Positions 35,775 through 45,313 are shown, numbered from the stretch's first letter. The stretch is DNA of 64,000 nucleotides from Sphingobium sp. KCTC 72723 (GCF_014280435.1 NZ_CP060388.1:1302001-1366000), one strand, 5' to 3'. Translations and numbers: made by a program. The notes: generated from the sequence alone by a model not told the origin.

Positions 35775-36614
35775 TCAGAAGCGGAAGCTGGTCGTGACCA
35801 TCACGCTCTGCGTGTCGAACTTGTCGCCACGGTTGATGCTCGCGCCGCCCGACGGGGTGATGCGGAACGGGTTGGTCGCAGGGGCGCTGCCCGCGCCGAC
35901 ATCGACGCGATAGTCGCCGACATTATAGCGGGTCCACAAATAGCGCGCACCGATGGAGAAATTGTCGGAAACCTTGGCTTCCACACCGCCGCCCATGGTG
36001 TAACCCCAGGCGTCTTCCTTATTGTCGAACTGCGTGAAGCTGTTTGCCGCATTGTTGGTGGCAAAGCTGTTCTCGACCTTCGCATAGGCCAGACCGCCGG
36101 TGATGTAGGGCATGATGCCGCCCGGCGTCGTGTAACCCAGACGGGCGCGCAGGTTACCGTTCCAGTCGATCCGGCGCGTCATTTCATAAAAGGCTGGCGT
36201 GGTCGAATATTCGCTCACGCTGTCGCTGATATATGCCTTACCCGCTTCGGCGACGACACCAGCAACGATGCTGCCGAACTGCATGTCGTAACCGACATGA
36301 CCCATCCAGCCGATCGCGTCCTTGTCATCGTTACAGCCAGCAGCCGGAGTCGCGCCGCGTGCCGAACCGCCGCAGGTGCCGGGCGAAAAGGCATTTGCGC
36401 CGGTCGTCGTGCGGATCGTGTCATTATAGGTGCCATCGGCGTTGGTGTCGAAACGCAGATGTTCGCCCTGATCGCTTTTCTGCCAGTTATAGCCGAACGA
36501 GCCACCGACATAGGGGCCGGTCCAGTCGGTCGTGCCGCTGTCTTGCGCGAAGGCGGGGGTTGCCAGCGCGAACGCCAGAGCGGCGCCAATCGGCGCGATA
36601 CGGTTGAATTGCAT
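35775..36614 (-). CDS. Outer membrane beta-barrel protein, porin-like family (Omp31-like)
   Basis: A 279-residue protein with a signal peptide (MQFNRIAPIGAALAFALATPAFAQ) and an outer-membrane barrel pattern: alternating strands such as GPYVGGSFGYNWQ, VGYDMQFGSIVAGVVAEAG and a C-terminal VMVTTSFRF with the terminal Phe used by the BAM complex. A CGGSARG...AAGC pair may form a loop disulfide. Resembles the Omp25/Omp31 family of surface proteins in alphaproteobacteria. Function beyond structure is unclear. Confidence 0.85.
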   Translation of the reverse strand: MQFNRIAPIGAALAFALATPAFAQDSGTTDWTGPYVGGSFGYNWQKSDQGEHLRFDTNADGTYNDTIRTTTGANAFSPGTCGGSARGATPAAGCNDDKDAIGWMGHVGYDMQFGSIVAGVVAEAGKAYISDSVSEYSTTPAFYEMTRRIDWNGNLRARLGYTTPGGIMPYITGGLAYAKVENSFATNNAANSFTQFDNKEDAWGYTMGGGVEAKVSDNFSIGARYLWTRYNVGDYRVDVGAGSAPATNPFRITPSGGASINRGDKFDTQSVMVTTSFRF

Positions 36615-36738
36615 TGAATAAATCTCCTGGCCTGATCGGGTATCTAAACCCAACTGCGCTTCGCAAACGGCCCGGCGGACGCTTTTGTTTCACTGGCCGA
36701 TGTAACATTTCATGTCTGTTGCATTTGCACCACAGTGC

Positions 36739-36766
36739 TTGCGCCCGCCGCCCGCCCGCCTATAGC
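36739..36766 (+). promoter_or_regulatory. Possible parE promoter close to the start codon
   Basis: TTGCGC (36739-36744) and TATAGC (36761-36766), spacer 16 bp, lie just 8 bp before the parE ATG, implying a leaderless or nearly leaderless mRNA; no Shine-Dalgarno is present. Confidence 0.35.
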
Positions 36767-36774
36767 TTGTCGCC

Positions 36775-38751
36775 ATGCCTGATGACCTGTTTGCTGCCCA
36801 GCCCACATCCTCCCCCGGCTATGACGCCTCGGCCATCGAAGTGCTGGAGGGGCTGGAGCCGGTCCGGCGTCGGCCGGGCATGTATATCGGTGGCACGGAC
36901 GAGCGTGCGCTGCACCATCTGGCGTCCGAAGTGCTGGACAACAGCATGGACGAGGCCGTGGCGGGTCATGCCACGCGCATCGAAATCACGCTGGAACCGG
37001 GCAATCGCCTGACCATCACGGATAATGGGCGCGGCATCCCGGTCGATCCGCACCCCAAATTCCCCGGCAAATCGGCGCTGGAAGTCATCATGACCACGCT
37101 CCATTCGGGCGGCAAATTCACGGGCAAGGCCTATGCCACGTCGGGCGGCCTGCATGGCGTGGGCATCAGCGTGGTCAACGCCCTGTCGATCACCACCATT
37201 GTAGAGGTTGCCCGTAACAAGGAATTGTTCCGGCAGAGCTTCTCGCAGGGCTTGCCGGTCACGCCGCTGGAAAAGGTCGGCGCGGCCCCCAACCGGCGCG
37301 GCACGTCCGTCACCTTCATTCCCGACACCGAAATCTTCGGCGAACAGAAGTTCAAGCCCGCGCGCCTCCACCGTCTTGCCCGGTCGAAGGCCTATTTGTT
37401 CGCGGGGGTGGAAATCCGCTGGAAATGCGCGGCGGAACTCATCAGCGACGATACGCCGGTCGAGGCCGTGTTCCAGTTTCCCGGCGGGCTGGCCGATCAT
37501 CTCAAGGAACAGGTGAGCGACCGCGAATGTGCCACCAGCGTGTTCTTTTCCGGCAATCAGGATTTTCCGGCGGAAGCAGGGCGCGTCGAATGGGCCGTCG
37601 CCTGGCCGCTCTGGTCGGATGGCAGCTATAGCTGGTATTGCAACACCATCCCCACCCCCGACGGTGGCACCCATGAAGCGGGGATGCGCGCGGCGCTGGT
37701 GAAGGGCATCCGTGCCTTTGCCGATCTGATCGGGCAGAAGAAGGCGAAGGACATCACTGCCGACGACATCATGACGTCATCGGAAATCATGCTATCCGTG
37801 TTCATCCGCGAACCCCAGTTTCAAAGCCAGACCAAGGATCGGCTGACCAGCCCCGACGCTGCAAGGCTCGTGGAAAACGCCGTGCGCGACCATTTCGACC
37901 ATTATCTGACCGACCATATGGACCGGGGCAAGGCGCTGCTCGCCTATGTTCTGGACCGGATGGACGAACGGCTCAAGCGCAAGCAGGAGAAGGAGGTCAA
38001 GCGCAAGACCGCAACCAACAGCCGCAAGCTGCGCCTGCCCGGCAAGCTGACGGATTGTTCCAACGACGACCCGGAAGGCGCTGAAATCTTTTTGGTCGAA
38101 GGCGATTCTGCCGGCGGTTCTGCCAAACAGGCGCGCGACCGCAAGACGCAGGCGATTCTGCCCCTGCGCGGCAAGATATTGAACGTCGCGTCCGCCAACA
38201 ATGCCAAGATCCTGGCCAATCAGGAAATCGCCGACATGATCCTGGCGCTGGGTTGTGGCACGCGCAAGGACTGTAACCCCGACCATCTGCGCTACGAACG
38301 CATCGTCATCATGACCGATGCGGACGTGGACGGCGCGCATATCGCCACGCTGCTGATGACCTTCTTCTTTCAGGAAATGCCCGAACTGGTGCGGCGCGGG
38401 CATCTCTATCTGGCGCAGCCGCCGCTTTACCGCATCGTGGCAGGCGGCAAGAGCCTCTATGCCAAGGATGACGCCCATCGCGAGGCGCTGCTGAAAAAAG
38501 AATTCAAGGGCAAGAAGGTGGAGATCAGCCGCTTCAAGGGGCTGGGCGAAATGAACCCGATGCAATTGCGCGAAACCACCATGGACCCCAAGACCCGCAG
38601 CATGATCCGCATCACCCTGCCCGCCGATGTCGAGGAACGCGCCGGGGTGCGCGATCTGGTCGACCGGCTGATGGGGACAAACCCGGCCCACCGCTTCGCC
38701 TTCATTCAGGAAAATGCAGCGGCGGTGGACGAAGCAGCCATCGACGCATGA
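36775..38751 (+). CDS. parE: DNA topoisomerase IV subunit B
   Basis: A 658-residue ATPase subunit partnering ParC. The GHKL ATP-binding site shows EVLDNSMDEAVAG, ITDNGRGIPVD and GGLHGVGISVVNALS. The Toprim domain has VEGDSAGGSAKQARDRKTQAILPLRGKILN and MTDADVDGAHIATLL. Length and the AYVLDRMDERLKRKQEKE coiled segment fit ParE. parC lies about 17 kb upstream and on the opposite strand. The next gene overlaps the stop codon by ATGA. Confidence 0.95.
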   Translation: MPDDLFAAQPTSSPGYDASAIEVLEGLEPVRRRPGMYIGGTDERALHHLASEVLDNSMDEAVAGHATRIEITLEPGNRLTITDNGRGIPVDPHPKFPGKSALEVIMTTLHSGGKFTGKAYATSGGLHGVGISVVNALSITTIVEVARNKELFRQSFSQGLPVTPLEKVGAAPNRRGTSVTFIPDTEIFGEQKFKPARLHRLARSKAYLFAGVEIRWKCAAELISDDTPVEAVFQFPGGLADHLKEQVSDRECATSVFFSGNQDFPAEAGRVEWAVAWPLWSDGSYSWYCNTIPTPDGGTHEAGMRAALVKGIRAFADLIGQKKAKDITADDIMTSSEIMLSVFIREPQFQSQTKDRLTSPDAARLVENAVRDHFDHYLTDHMDRGKALLAYVLDRMDERLKRKQEKEVKRKTATNSRKLRLPGKLTDCSNDDPEGAEIFLVEGDSAGGSAKQARDRKTQAILPLRGKILNVASANNAKILANQEIADMILALGCGTRKDCNPDHLRYERIVIMTDADVDGAHIATLLMTFFFQEMPELVRRGHLYLAQPPLYRIVAGGKSLYAKDDAHREALLKKEFKGKKVEISRFKGLGEMNPMQLRETTMDPKTRSMIRITLPADVEERAGVRDLVDRLMGTNPAHRFAFIQENAAAVDEAAIDA

Positions 38752-40022
38752 GGGTTCTGGCATCAGTGCTGGCCCTGTTGTGGCTGGTGCTGCTGCCCGC
38801 GCGCGCACTGGAAACACCGGCCTATGTAGCGCGTGCGGCGCAATTGCCCGCCCTGCTGCGCGAATCCGGCGGGGAGAATGCCTTTTTCTCCACCCTGTTC
38901 CTTGACGCCGTGCCGCCGGAACGGTGGCGTGCCATCGCCGCCGATCTGCGCGCCCGCCATGGCAAAGTGTTGGCGCTGGGCGCTGTGCGGCAGGAAAGCG
39001 CGACCACCGGGCAAGTCGAAATCCGTTATGAGAAGGCGACGGTCGGTTTCACCCTGGTCGTCGCGCCGCAACCGCCCAACCGGGTCGTGGGCCTGCACGT
39101 CGTGGGCGTAAGCCTGACCAGCGACAGCATGGACCGGATCGTGGCGGACATATCTGCCCTGCCCGGCAGCGCCAGCTTCGCCATCGCCCGCCTGACCGAT
39201 GCCGGGCCGGTGTGGAGCCAGCAGCACCGCGCCGATGCACCGATGGCGACCGGATCGTCCTTCAAACTCTACATCCTGGCCGAACTGGCCCGTGCCGTCG
39301 CGGCAGGCGAGCGGCGCTGGAGCGATGCCGTCCCGCTTGGCCCCAAAAGCTTTTCGGGACGCTTGATGCACTGGCCCGACCGCGCACCCATGACCCTGCA
39401 CAGCCTGGCCACCGCGATGATCGCCGAAAGCGACAATAGCGCCGCCGATACGCTGCTCCGCGCGCTGGGGCGGGAGAAGGTCGATATGATGGTCACGCGC
39501 GCCGGCCATGCGCAGCCCGACCAGACCTTGCCCCTGCTGACCACCGCAGAAGCCTTCGCCCTCAAAATGCCCGCGCAGTCGGACCTCGCCCGCCGCTATG
39601 CCGCCGCCACGCCCGACCAGAGACGCGCGCTATTGCGCGACCATGCCGCCACGCTGACCGCCGCCGCCGTCGATATTGGCAGCGTCGCCGAACGGCCAAG
39701 CGCGATCGACAGCATCGAATGGTTCGCCGCCCCGCGCGATCTGATCGTGCTGATGGACGTTCTGCGGCGGCAGGGTGGCGGCGCGCTGCCGATCATGGCG
39801 ATCAACCCCGGCATCGCGCCTGCCGACGCGAAACGCTGGCGCTATCTGGGGTATAAGGGCGGGTCGGAACCGGGTGTCATCGCGATGACGTTTCTGGCGC
39901 AGGCGCACGACGGGCGCTGGTTCGCAATATCGGGCAGTTGGAACAACCCGGCCGCCCGCGTCGATGAACCCCGCTTCGTCGCGCTGATGACTCGCGCGCT
40001 CAACCTGATCGCGGCGGACTAA
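38748..40022 (+). CDS. Class A beta-lactamase-like serine hydrolase, exported
   Basis: A 424-residue protein with a signal peptide (MRVLASVLALLWLVLLPARA). It has an N-terminal domain of about 110 residues, then a serine beta-lactamase-like fold: SxxK at S170-K173 (GSSFKLY), SDN at 228-230 and KGG near residue 371 in place of KTG. The extra N-terminal domain and weak third motif point to a peptidase or other hydrolase rather than a true resistance enzyme. It overlaps parE (ATGA) and so is expressed with it. Confidence 0.82.
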   Translation: MRVLASVLALLWLVLLPARALETPAYVARAAQLPALLRESGGENAFFSTLFLDAVPPERWRAIAADLRARHGKVLALGAVRQESATTGQVEIRYEKATVGFTLVVAPQPPNRVVGLHVVGVSLTSDSMDRIVADISALPGSASFAIARLTDAGPVWSQQHRADAPMATGSSFKLYILAELARAVAAGERRWSDAVPLGPKSFSGRLMHWPDRAPMTLHSLATAMIAESDNSAADTLLRALGREKVDMMVTRAGHAQPDQTLPLLTTAEAFALKMPAQSDLARRYAAATPDQRRALLRDHAATLTAAAVDIGSVAERPSAIDSIEWFAAPRDLIVLMDVLRRQGGGALPIMAINPGIAPADAKRWRYLGYKGGSEPGVIAMTFLAQAHDGRWFAISGSWNNPAARVDEPRFVALMTRALNLIAAD

Positions 40023-40669
40023 CGCTCGCCGTCCTCGTCCCGATAGACTGGCAGGCCCAGCCCGCGCCGGATCGCCACCGCACGCAAGGCAAAGCCCAGC
40101 AGCGCGGCGATAACCCCTGCCACCGGCACGTCCAGCCCGACCCAGCGCAGCGCCACGAACAGGCCGGATGAAAAGGCCGCCGCCGTCACATATAATTCGG
40201 GCCGCAACAGGATGGACGGTTCCCCCGCCAGCAGATCCCGCATGATCCCGCCGACGCAGCCCGTCACGACCCCCATCATTGCCGCGACGAAGGGCGGCAC
40301 GCCGAAGCTCATTGCCTTGGCCGCGCCAAACACGGCGAACGCCGCCAGCCCGATCGCATCCAGCCAGTCGAGCGCCCGCACGCTCCAGAAAGTGCGCGGC
40401 GTGAACCACACGACCACCGCGGCCACCATGCAGGCGATGGCCGGAACCGGATCGACCACCCAGAATACCGGCGCACCGATCAACAGGTCGCGCAAAGTTC
40501 CGCCGCCAACGCCTGTCACCAGCGCGAAGAAAGCGAAGGTCACCAGCGTCTGCCGCAACCGCGCCGCCGCCAGCGCACCGGACGCGGCAAAGACGAAAGT
40601 GCCGACGATGCTCAATGTTTCAAGCACGGGACCGATGGAATTGGCGAGCAGGGGCGTGGGTGGGAGCAT
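40019..40669 (-). CDS. TRIC-type cation channel family protein (UPF0126/YadS-like)
   Basis: A 216-residue protein with about seven TM helices and the duplicated glycine-rich motif typical of the family: GVGGGTLRDLLIG in the first repeat and GCVGGIMRDLLAG in the second. Prokaryotic TRIC homologues conduct monovalent cations. The stop overlaps the end of the convergent serine hydrolase gene by 4 bp. Confidence 0.9.
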   Translation of the reverse strand: MLPPTPLLANSIGPVLETLSIVGTFVFAASGALAAARLRQTLVTFAFFALVTGVGGGTLRDLLIGAPVFWVVDPVPAIACMVAAVVVWFTPRTFWSVRALDWLDAIGLAAFAVFGAAKAMSFGVPPFVAAMMGVVTGCVGGIMRDLLAGEPSILLRPELYVTAAAFSSGLFVALRWVGLDVPVAGVIAALLGFALRAVAIRRGLGLPVYRDEDGER

Positions 40670-40711
40670 GGCGTGGTCTAGCCCCTTTCCTGGCATGATT
40701 GAAGCAGGGTG

Positions 40712-40775
40712 TGTTCCCGCGCAGGCGGGAACCCAGTTCGAACGGCGGGCCTGGGTTCCCGCCTACGCGGGAACA
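40712..40775. repeat. REP-type inverted repeat (copy 2 of the 12174 family)
   Basis: Arms 40712-40736 and 40751-40775 pair with one mismatch. Each half folds as TTCCCGC-NNNN-GCGGGAA. Compared with the copy at 12174 (CTCCCGC/GCGGGAG) the end bases of the inner stem changed together, keeping pairing. Located upstream of the TRIC gene. Confidence 0.85.
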
Positions 40776-40814
40776 TGCTCCTCAATCAGACCATTCTAAA
40801 CGGCGGCGCGCTCC

Positions 40815-42140
40815 CTATTTCCGCCCCTTTTCCCCCGCCAGCCGGCTCATCAATATCGCGGCGCGCTTGGCCTGGCGTTTCATCGTCGACAGGTCGGCCC
40901 TTTCCGCCGGGCTATGGTCGCCACTGGACGCCAGCCCCAGCCCGACCAGCCCGTCCGTGTCCGCCGCGACGAAAGCGATGTCGCCTGCCCCGCGCTTCAA
41001 CGGATCGAGTTCGGGCATCGCCGCCAGTCCCAGATCGGCGTTGATCCCGTTCAATTTGGCCAGCAATGCGCGGTTGCCCGTCGTGGGTGCCATCGACGGA
41101 TAGCCCATGTCGAACGCGATGCTGGCACCGGTGCCGGGCAGATGATCCGCGTCCACAATGGCCTGCATCTTCGCGCGCACCCTTTTGGTCTGATCCTCGC
41201 TGAGCGTGCGGAAATCGCCCTTCGCCACGGCGATCGGCGGGATGATGTTGGTCTTGCCGGTAACGGCGATGCGCACGCCATCCTTGTCCACGTCCGCACT
41301 TTGCCCGCCGCCGATCAGCCCGACGTTGAAGGTCAGGTTCGGTTCCGGCAATGCCTTGCGAAACGCCACGATGATCCGCGCCAGTTCATAGACCGCGCCA
41401 TCGCCCGCACTGGCGGAAAAGATGCCGGAGCTATGCCCCGACTTGCCCGTCGCAGTCAGCGTCCAGCTGTTGGAGGATCGGCGCGCGATCGACCCCATAT
41501 CCTTGCCATTGTCCTGCGCCAGCCCTTCGAAATCCAGTGCCACGTCGGCCCGCTTGCCCGCCGCGATCAGGTCCGCCCGCGCAATGGTGATCGGATCGCC
41601 CGAATCCTCCTCATCCCCGGTCAGCACGACTTCGATATTGGCGTTTTTCAGCGTGCCTGCCGCCTGCATCGCCTTCAATGCGAGCAGCATCGTCACGACC
41701 CCGCCCTTGTCGTCGGCAACGCCGGGACCAGCGGCCCAATCACCCCCAGAAGCGCCGCCTTTACGCTCGAACTTCTGGAACGGCGAATCCGGTTCGAACA
41801 CCGTATCCAGATGCCCGATCAGCAGCATTTTCGTGCCACCCGCCTTGCCCCTATGCACCGCGATCAGATGCCCCGCCCGCTTGGCCGCATCCATTGGCTT
41901 CCACGTCACGGTAAAGCCCAGCGCCTCATATTCCGGGCGCAGCATGTCGGCGACGGCCCTCACCCCCGCCAGGTTCATGGACCCGCTATTCTGGTTCACC
42001 ACTTTTTCGAGCAGGCCGATGGCGGGTTCATAACCCGCCTCGACCGTTGCGGCGATTTTCTGCTCTGCCGGGCTGAGGGCGGCATGTGCCAAAGGCGCGC
42101 TGCCCATCAGCAGCGCGCCCATCACCGATGCCCGGATCAC
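40815..42140 (-). CDS. Exported M20 family zinc metallopeptidase
   Basis: A 441-residue M20 peptidase resembling glutamate carboxypeptidase. A signal peptide (MIRASVMGALLMGSAPLAHAA) sends it to the periplasm. Zinc ligands and catalytic residues are visible in LLIGHLDTVFE, PGVADDKGGVV and VVLTGDEEDSGD. A dimerisation domain with GKSGHSSGIF sits in the middle. The next gene upstream, glutathione peroxidase, overlaps its start by ATGA. Confidence 0.9.
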   Translation of the reverse strand: MIRASVMGALLMGSAPLAHAALSPAEQKIAATVEAGYEPAIGLLEKVVNQNSGSMNLAGVRAVADMLRPEYEALGFTVTWKPMDAAKRAGHLIAVHRGKAGGTKMLLIGHLDTVFEPDSPFQKFERKGGASGGDWAAGPGVADDKGGVVTMLLALKAMQAAGTLKNANIEVVLTGDEEDSGDPITIARADLIAAGKRADVALDFEGLAQDNGKDMGSIARRSSNSWTLTATGKSGHSSGIFSASAGDGAVYELARIIVAFRKALPEPNLTFNVGLIGGGQSADVDKDGVRIAVTGKTNIIPPIAVAKGDFRTLSEDQTKRVRAKMQAIVDADHLPGTGASIAFDMGYPSMAPTTGNRALLAKLNGINADLGLAAMPELDPLKRGAGDIAFVAADTDGLVGLGLASSGDHSPAERADLSTMKRQAKRAAILMSRLAGEKGRK

Positions 42141-42682
42141 TTGGCCAGTTCCGCCTCGATCGCCGCGACCAAGGCCGCATCGTCAGGGGCCGTGGTCGGC
42201 GCGAAACGGGCGGCAACGCTGCCATCCTTGGCGATCACGAATTTCTCGAAATTCCACAGCACTTCCGGCACCGGGTTGGGGGTCATGCCATAGCCTTTCA
42301 GCTTCTCGCGAAATGCATCGCCTTCACCCTGCGCGTCCGGCTGCGCGCTGGTCAGCGCCGCATAGAGCGGGTGCTTGTCCGGGCCAGTGACGACGATCTT
42401 TTCGAACATCGGAAATTCCACGCCGAAATTGGTGGTGCAGAACGTCGCGATCTCATCATTGTCGCCCGGTTCCTGCGCGCCGAAATCATTGGCGGGAAAG
42501 CCTGCTACCACCAGCCCCTTGTCCTTATATTCGGCATAGAGCTTTTCCAGCCCTTCATATTGCGGGGTCAGGCCGCATTTGGACGCCACATTGACGGCCA
42601 GCACGACCTTGCCCGCATAATCGGCCAGGCTGGCATCGGCGCCCTTGATGGTCTTGAGCGGAATCTGCTGAATGTCGGTCAT
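42137..42682 (-). CDS. Glutathione peroxidase (Cys type)
   Basis: A 181-residue thiol peroxidase. The peroxidatic Cys is C36 in NVASKCGLTPQYEGLEKLY, with GFPANDFGAQEPG and the WNFEKFVIAKDG motif (Trp, Asn) completing the active site. Cys replaces selenocysteine as in most bacterial members, which often use thioredoxin. The start at 42682 has AAAGGAG upstream. It is coupled to the M20 gene (ATGA). Confidence 0.94.
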   Translation of the reverse strand: MTDIQQIPLKTIKGADASLADYAGKVVLAVNVASKCGLTPQYEGLEKLYAEYKDKGLVVAGFPANDFGAQEPGDNDEIATFCTTNFGVEFPMFEKIVVTGPDKHPLYAALTSAQPDAQGEGDAFREKLKGYGMTPNPVPEVLWNFEKFVIAKDGSVAARFAPTTAPDDAALVAAIEAELAK

Positions 42683-42722
42683 ATGATCGTCTCCTTTGAA
42701 TATATTTGCGTCGAACCTGCCA

Positions 42723-43442
42723 TTATATCGCCGCGCCGAACAGATGCCCCGCACCTGCCGTCACTGCCATCGCCAGCGCGCCCCAGAACAGGGTGCGCAA
42801 AATCGAGCGCAGCACCCTGGCCCCGCCCAGCCGCGCCCCGACATAACCCAGCAGGACAAGGCACAGCAGCGACAGTCCGACGATCGCGACAATCGCGCTA
42901 CCAGCAGGCACGATCGCCGCGACCAGCACCGGCGGCGCGGCCCCCACGGCAAAGCTGGCGGCCGACGCCAGCGCCGCCTGCACCGGCCGCGCCGTCGCCG
43001 ACTCGGAAATACCCAGTTCGTCGCGCGCGTGCGCGCCCAGCGCATCGGCGGCCATCAATTGCTGCGCCACTTGCCCCGCCAGATCACTCGTCAGTCCGCG
43101 TTCGACATAGATGTCGCGCAATTCGGCCCATTCCTCATGCGGTTGCGCCGCCAGTGCATGGCGTTCCTTGGCCAGGTCGGCGCGTTCGGTGTCCGACTGC
43201 GCACTGACGGAGACATATTCGCCCGCCGCCATCGACATGGCCCCCGCCACCAGCGCGGCAATGCCCGTCAGCAATATCGTGTGGCTTTGCGCGCCCGACG
43301 CAGCAATGCCGGTCATCAGGCTGGCAGTGGACACGATGCCGTCATTGGCCCCCAGCACCGTGGCGCGCAGCCACCCGACGCGGTTGACATAATGGACCGC
43401 ATGGTGCGGCTGGTCGATTGCGGTATCCGTCTGCACGTCCAT
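42723..43442 (-). CDS. VIT1/CCC1 family iron/manganese transporter
   Basis: A 239-residue membrane protein: LRATVLGANDGIVSTASLMTGIAA (TM1 with the conserved G-x-N-D-G), AGAMSMAAGEYVSVSAQSDTE, a cytoplasmic acidic helical insert, and three C-terminal helices. Members export Fe2+ or Mn2+ from the cytoplasm. It lies 40 bp upstream of the peroxidase gene on the same strand, hinting at a joint role in metal and oxidative stress. Confidence 0.9.
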   Translation of the reverse strand: MDVQTDTAIDQPHHAVHYVNRVGWLRATVLGANDGIVSTASLMTGIAASGAQSHTILLTGIAALVAGAMSMAAGEYVSVSAQSDTERADLAKERHALAAQPHEEWAELRDIYVERGLTSDLAGQVAQQLMAADALGAHARDELGISESATARPVQAALASAASFAVGAAPPVLVAAIVPAGSAIVAIVGLSLLCLVLLGYVGARLGGARVLRSILRTLFWGALAMAVTAGAGHLFGAAI

Positions 43443-43516
43443 CGATCAGCCCCTTCATCCGGCCCCTATCCCGGCATCCATGCACGCCGAGCCTGTCGAA
43501 AGAAAGGCGGGCAACG

Positions 43517-45298
43517 CTACCCCGCCAATCCTTCCGCCTTTTCCGCGAGTTCCAGCCAGCGCATTTCCGCCGCTTCTTTCTCCGCCCGCGCCTTTTCGAT
43601 CGCGCCGGTCAGCGCATCGAACCGCTTGCGATCGCGCGTATAAAGCGCCGGGTCGGCCAGCAACTCCTCATCGCGGGCAATCGCCCCCTCCAGTTCCTCG
43701 ACTCGCTTGGGCAGCAGTTCCAGGTCGCGCTGGTCCTTGTAGGTCAGCTTGGCCGACACGGGTTTCGGCGGTGGCGGCGCGGCGACCGCTTTTCTTTCGG
43801 CCTTCGCCGCCTTGCGCGGGTCGCGCTTGGCGATCCAGTCGGCATAGCCACCCACGATCACGTCCACCACGCCCGTCCCGTCCAGCCCCAGCGTGACCGT
43901 CACCGTCCGGTCCAGAAAATCGCGATCATGGCTGACGATCAGCACCGTACCGTCATAATCGGCGATCACTTCCTGCAACAGGTCGAGCGTTTCCAGGTCA
44001 AGGTCGTTGGTCGGTTCGTCCAGCACCAGCAGGTTCGATTCGCGGGCAAATTCCCGCGCGAACAGCAGGCGCGACCGCTCGCCGCCCGACAATGTCATGA
44101 CCTTTGCCTCGGCCAGCGACGGGTCGAACAGAAAGTCCTTGAGATAACCGTGGATATGCTTGCGCACCCCGCGCACGTCGATCCAGTCGCCCCCTTCGCA
44201 CAACACGTCGCGCACCGTCTTGTCGCCCTGCATCAGGCTGCGCTGCTGGTCGATGAAGATCATGTCGAGCGTCTGGGCCAGCGTCACCCTGCCGCTGTCA
44301 GGCGCCAGTTCGCCAGTCATCAGCTTGAGCAGCGTGGATTTGCCAGCGCCATTGCCACCCACGATGCCGATCCGGTCGCCGCGCTGCACCCGCAACGTGA
44401 AATCATCGATGATCGTCCGGTCCCCGAACATCTTGGTGACATGCTCGGCCTTAATGACGCTCTTGGTCTTGCTGTCGTCGCTGGCCACCGCGATCTTCGC
44501 TATGCCCTGCGGCCCGTTCATCGCCGCGCGCGTTTCACGCATTTCCCATAGCTTGGCCAGCCGCCCCTGGTTGCGCTTGCGCCGCGCGGTAACGCCGCGT
44601 TCCAGCCAGTGCGCCTCGATCTTCAGCTTCGCGTCCAGCTTGTCGGCGGCCCGTGCCTCTTCGGCATAGACTGCTTCCATCCACTGTTCGAACCCGCCAA
44701 AGCCAATTTCGCTGCGCCGCATGATGCCCCGGTCCAGCCATAAGGTCTGCCGCGTCAGCCGGGTCAGGAACGCCCGGTCATGGCTGATCACCACGAACGC
44801 GCCATTATAGCGCGCCAGCCAGTTTTCCAGCCAGTCGATCGCGGCAATATCCAGATGGTTCGTCGGTTCGTCCAGCAACAGCAGGTCCGGCTCGCTCGCC
44901 AGCGCGCGGGCGATCGCGGCGCGCCGACGCTCGCCCCCGCTCGCGGTTTTCGCCTCGCGCGACAGGTCGATGCCCAACTGGTCGGCAATGGCTTCGACCT
45001 CATGAACCGGCGGCGCAAACTCGCCCGCCATCGCGAAATCATGCAGCGTGGCATAGGCGGTCACGTCGGGATCCTGCTCCAGCATGATGACCCGCGCGCC
45101 CGGCTGCACCGACCGCGTGCCTTTGTCAGGCTCGATGATCCCGGCGACCAGTTTCAGCAGCGTCGTCTTGCCCGCGCCGTTACGCCCGATCAGCGCCAGC
45201 CGGTCGCGCTGGCCGACATGAATTTCGATCCCCTCGAACAACCAGTGGGAGCCTTGCGAGAGGCCGAGATTTTCATAGGAGAGAAGAGGTGCTGCCAT
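43517..45298 (-). CDS. ABC-F family ATP-binding protein (Uup-like)
   Basis: A 593-residue soluble protein with two ABC domains and no membrane segments. Walker A motifs are GRNGAGKTTL and GGNGAGKSTL; signatures are ASGGERRRAAIARAL and LSGGERSRLLFAREF; Walker B motifs LLLLDEPTNHLD and LLVLDEPTNDLD. The interdomain linker with ARRKRNQGRLAKL and a C-terminal coiled coil are as in Uup, which acts on ribosomes and DNA structures. The start at 45298 gives the normal N-terminus. Confidence 0.93.
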   Translation of the reverse strand: MAAPLLSYENLGLSQGSHWLFEGIEIHVGQRDRLALIGRNGAGKTTLLKLVAGIIEPDKGTRSVQPGARVIMLEQDPDVTAYATLHDFAMAGEFAPPVHEVEAIADQLGIDLSREAKTASGGERRRAAIARALASEPDLLLLDEPTNHLDIAAIDWLENWLARYNGAFVVISHDRAFLTRLTRQTLWLDRGIMRRSEIGFGGFEQWMEAVYAEEARAADKLDAKLKIEAHWLERGVTARRKRNQGRLAKLWEMRETRAAMNGPQGIAKIAVASDDSKTKSVIKAEHVTKMFGDRTIIDDFTLRVQRGDRIGIVGGNGAGKSTLLKLMTGELAPDSGRVTLAQTLDMIFIDQQRSLMQGDKTVRDVLCEGGDWIDVRGVRKHIHGYLKDFLFDPSLAEAKVMTLSGGERSRLLFAREFARESNLLVLDEPTNDLDLETLDLLQEVIADYDGTVLIVSHDRDFLDRTVTVTLGLDGTGVVDVIVGGYADWIAKRDPRKAAKAERKAVAAPPPPKPVSAKLTYKDQRDLELLPKRVEELEGAIARDEELLADPALYTRDRKRFDALTGAIEKARAEKEAAEMRWLELAEKAEGLAG

Positions 45299-45313
45299 GG
45301 GCGTGCAGCTAGA

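Noticed and set aside
40699..41103. Plus-strand frames with RRREPSSNGG / SRAGGNPVRTAGLGSRLRGN
   Set aside because: Translations of the REP palindrome at 40712-40775 running into the antisense of the M20 gene.
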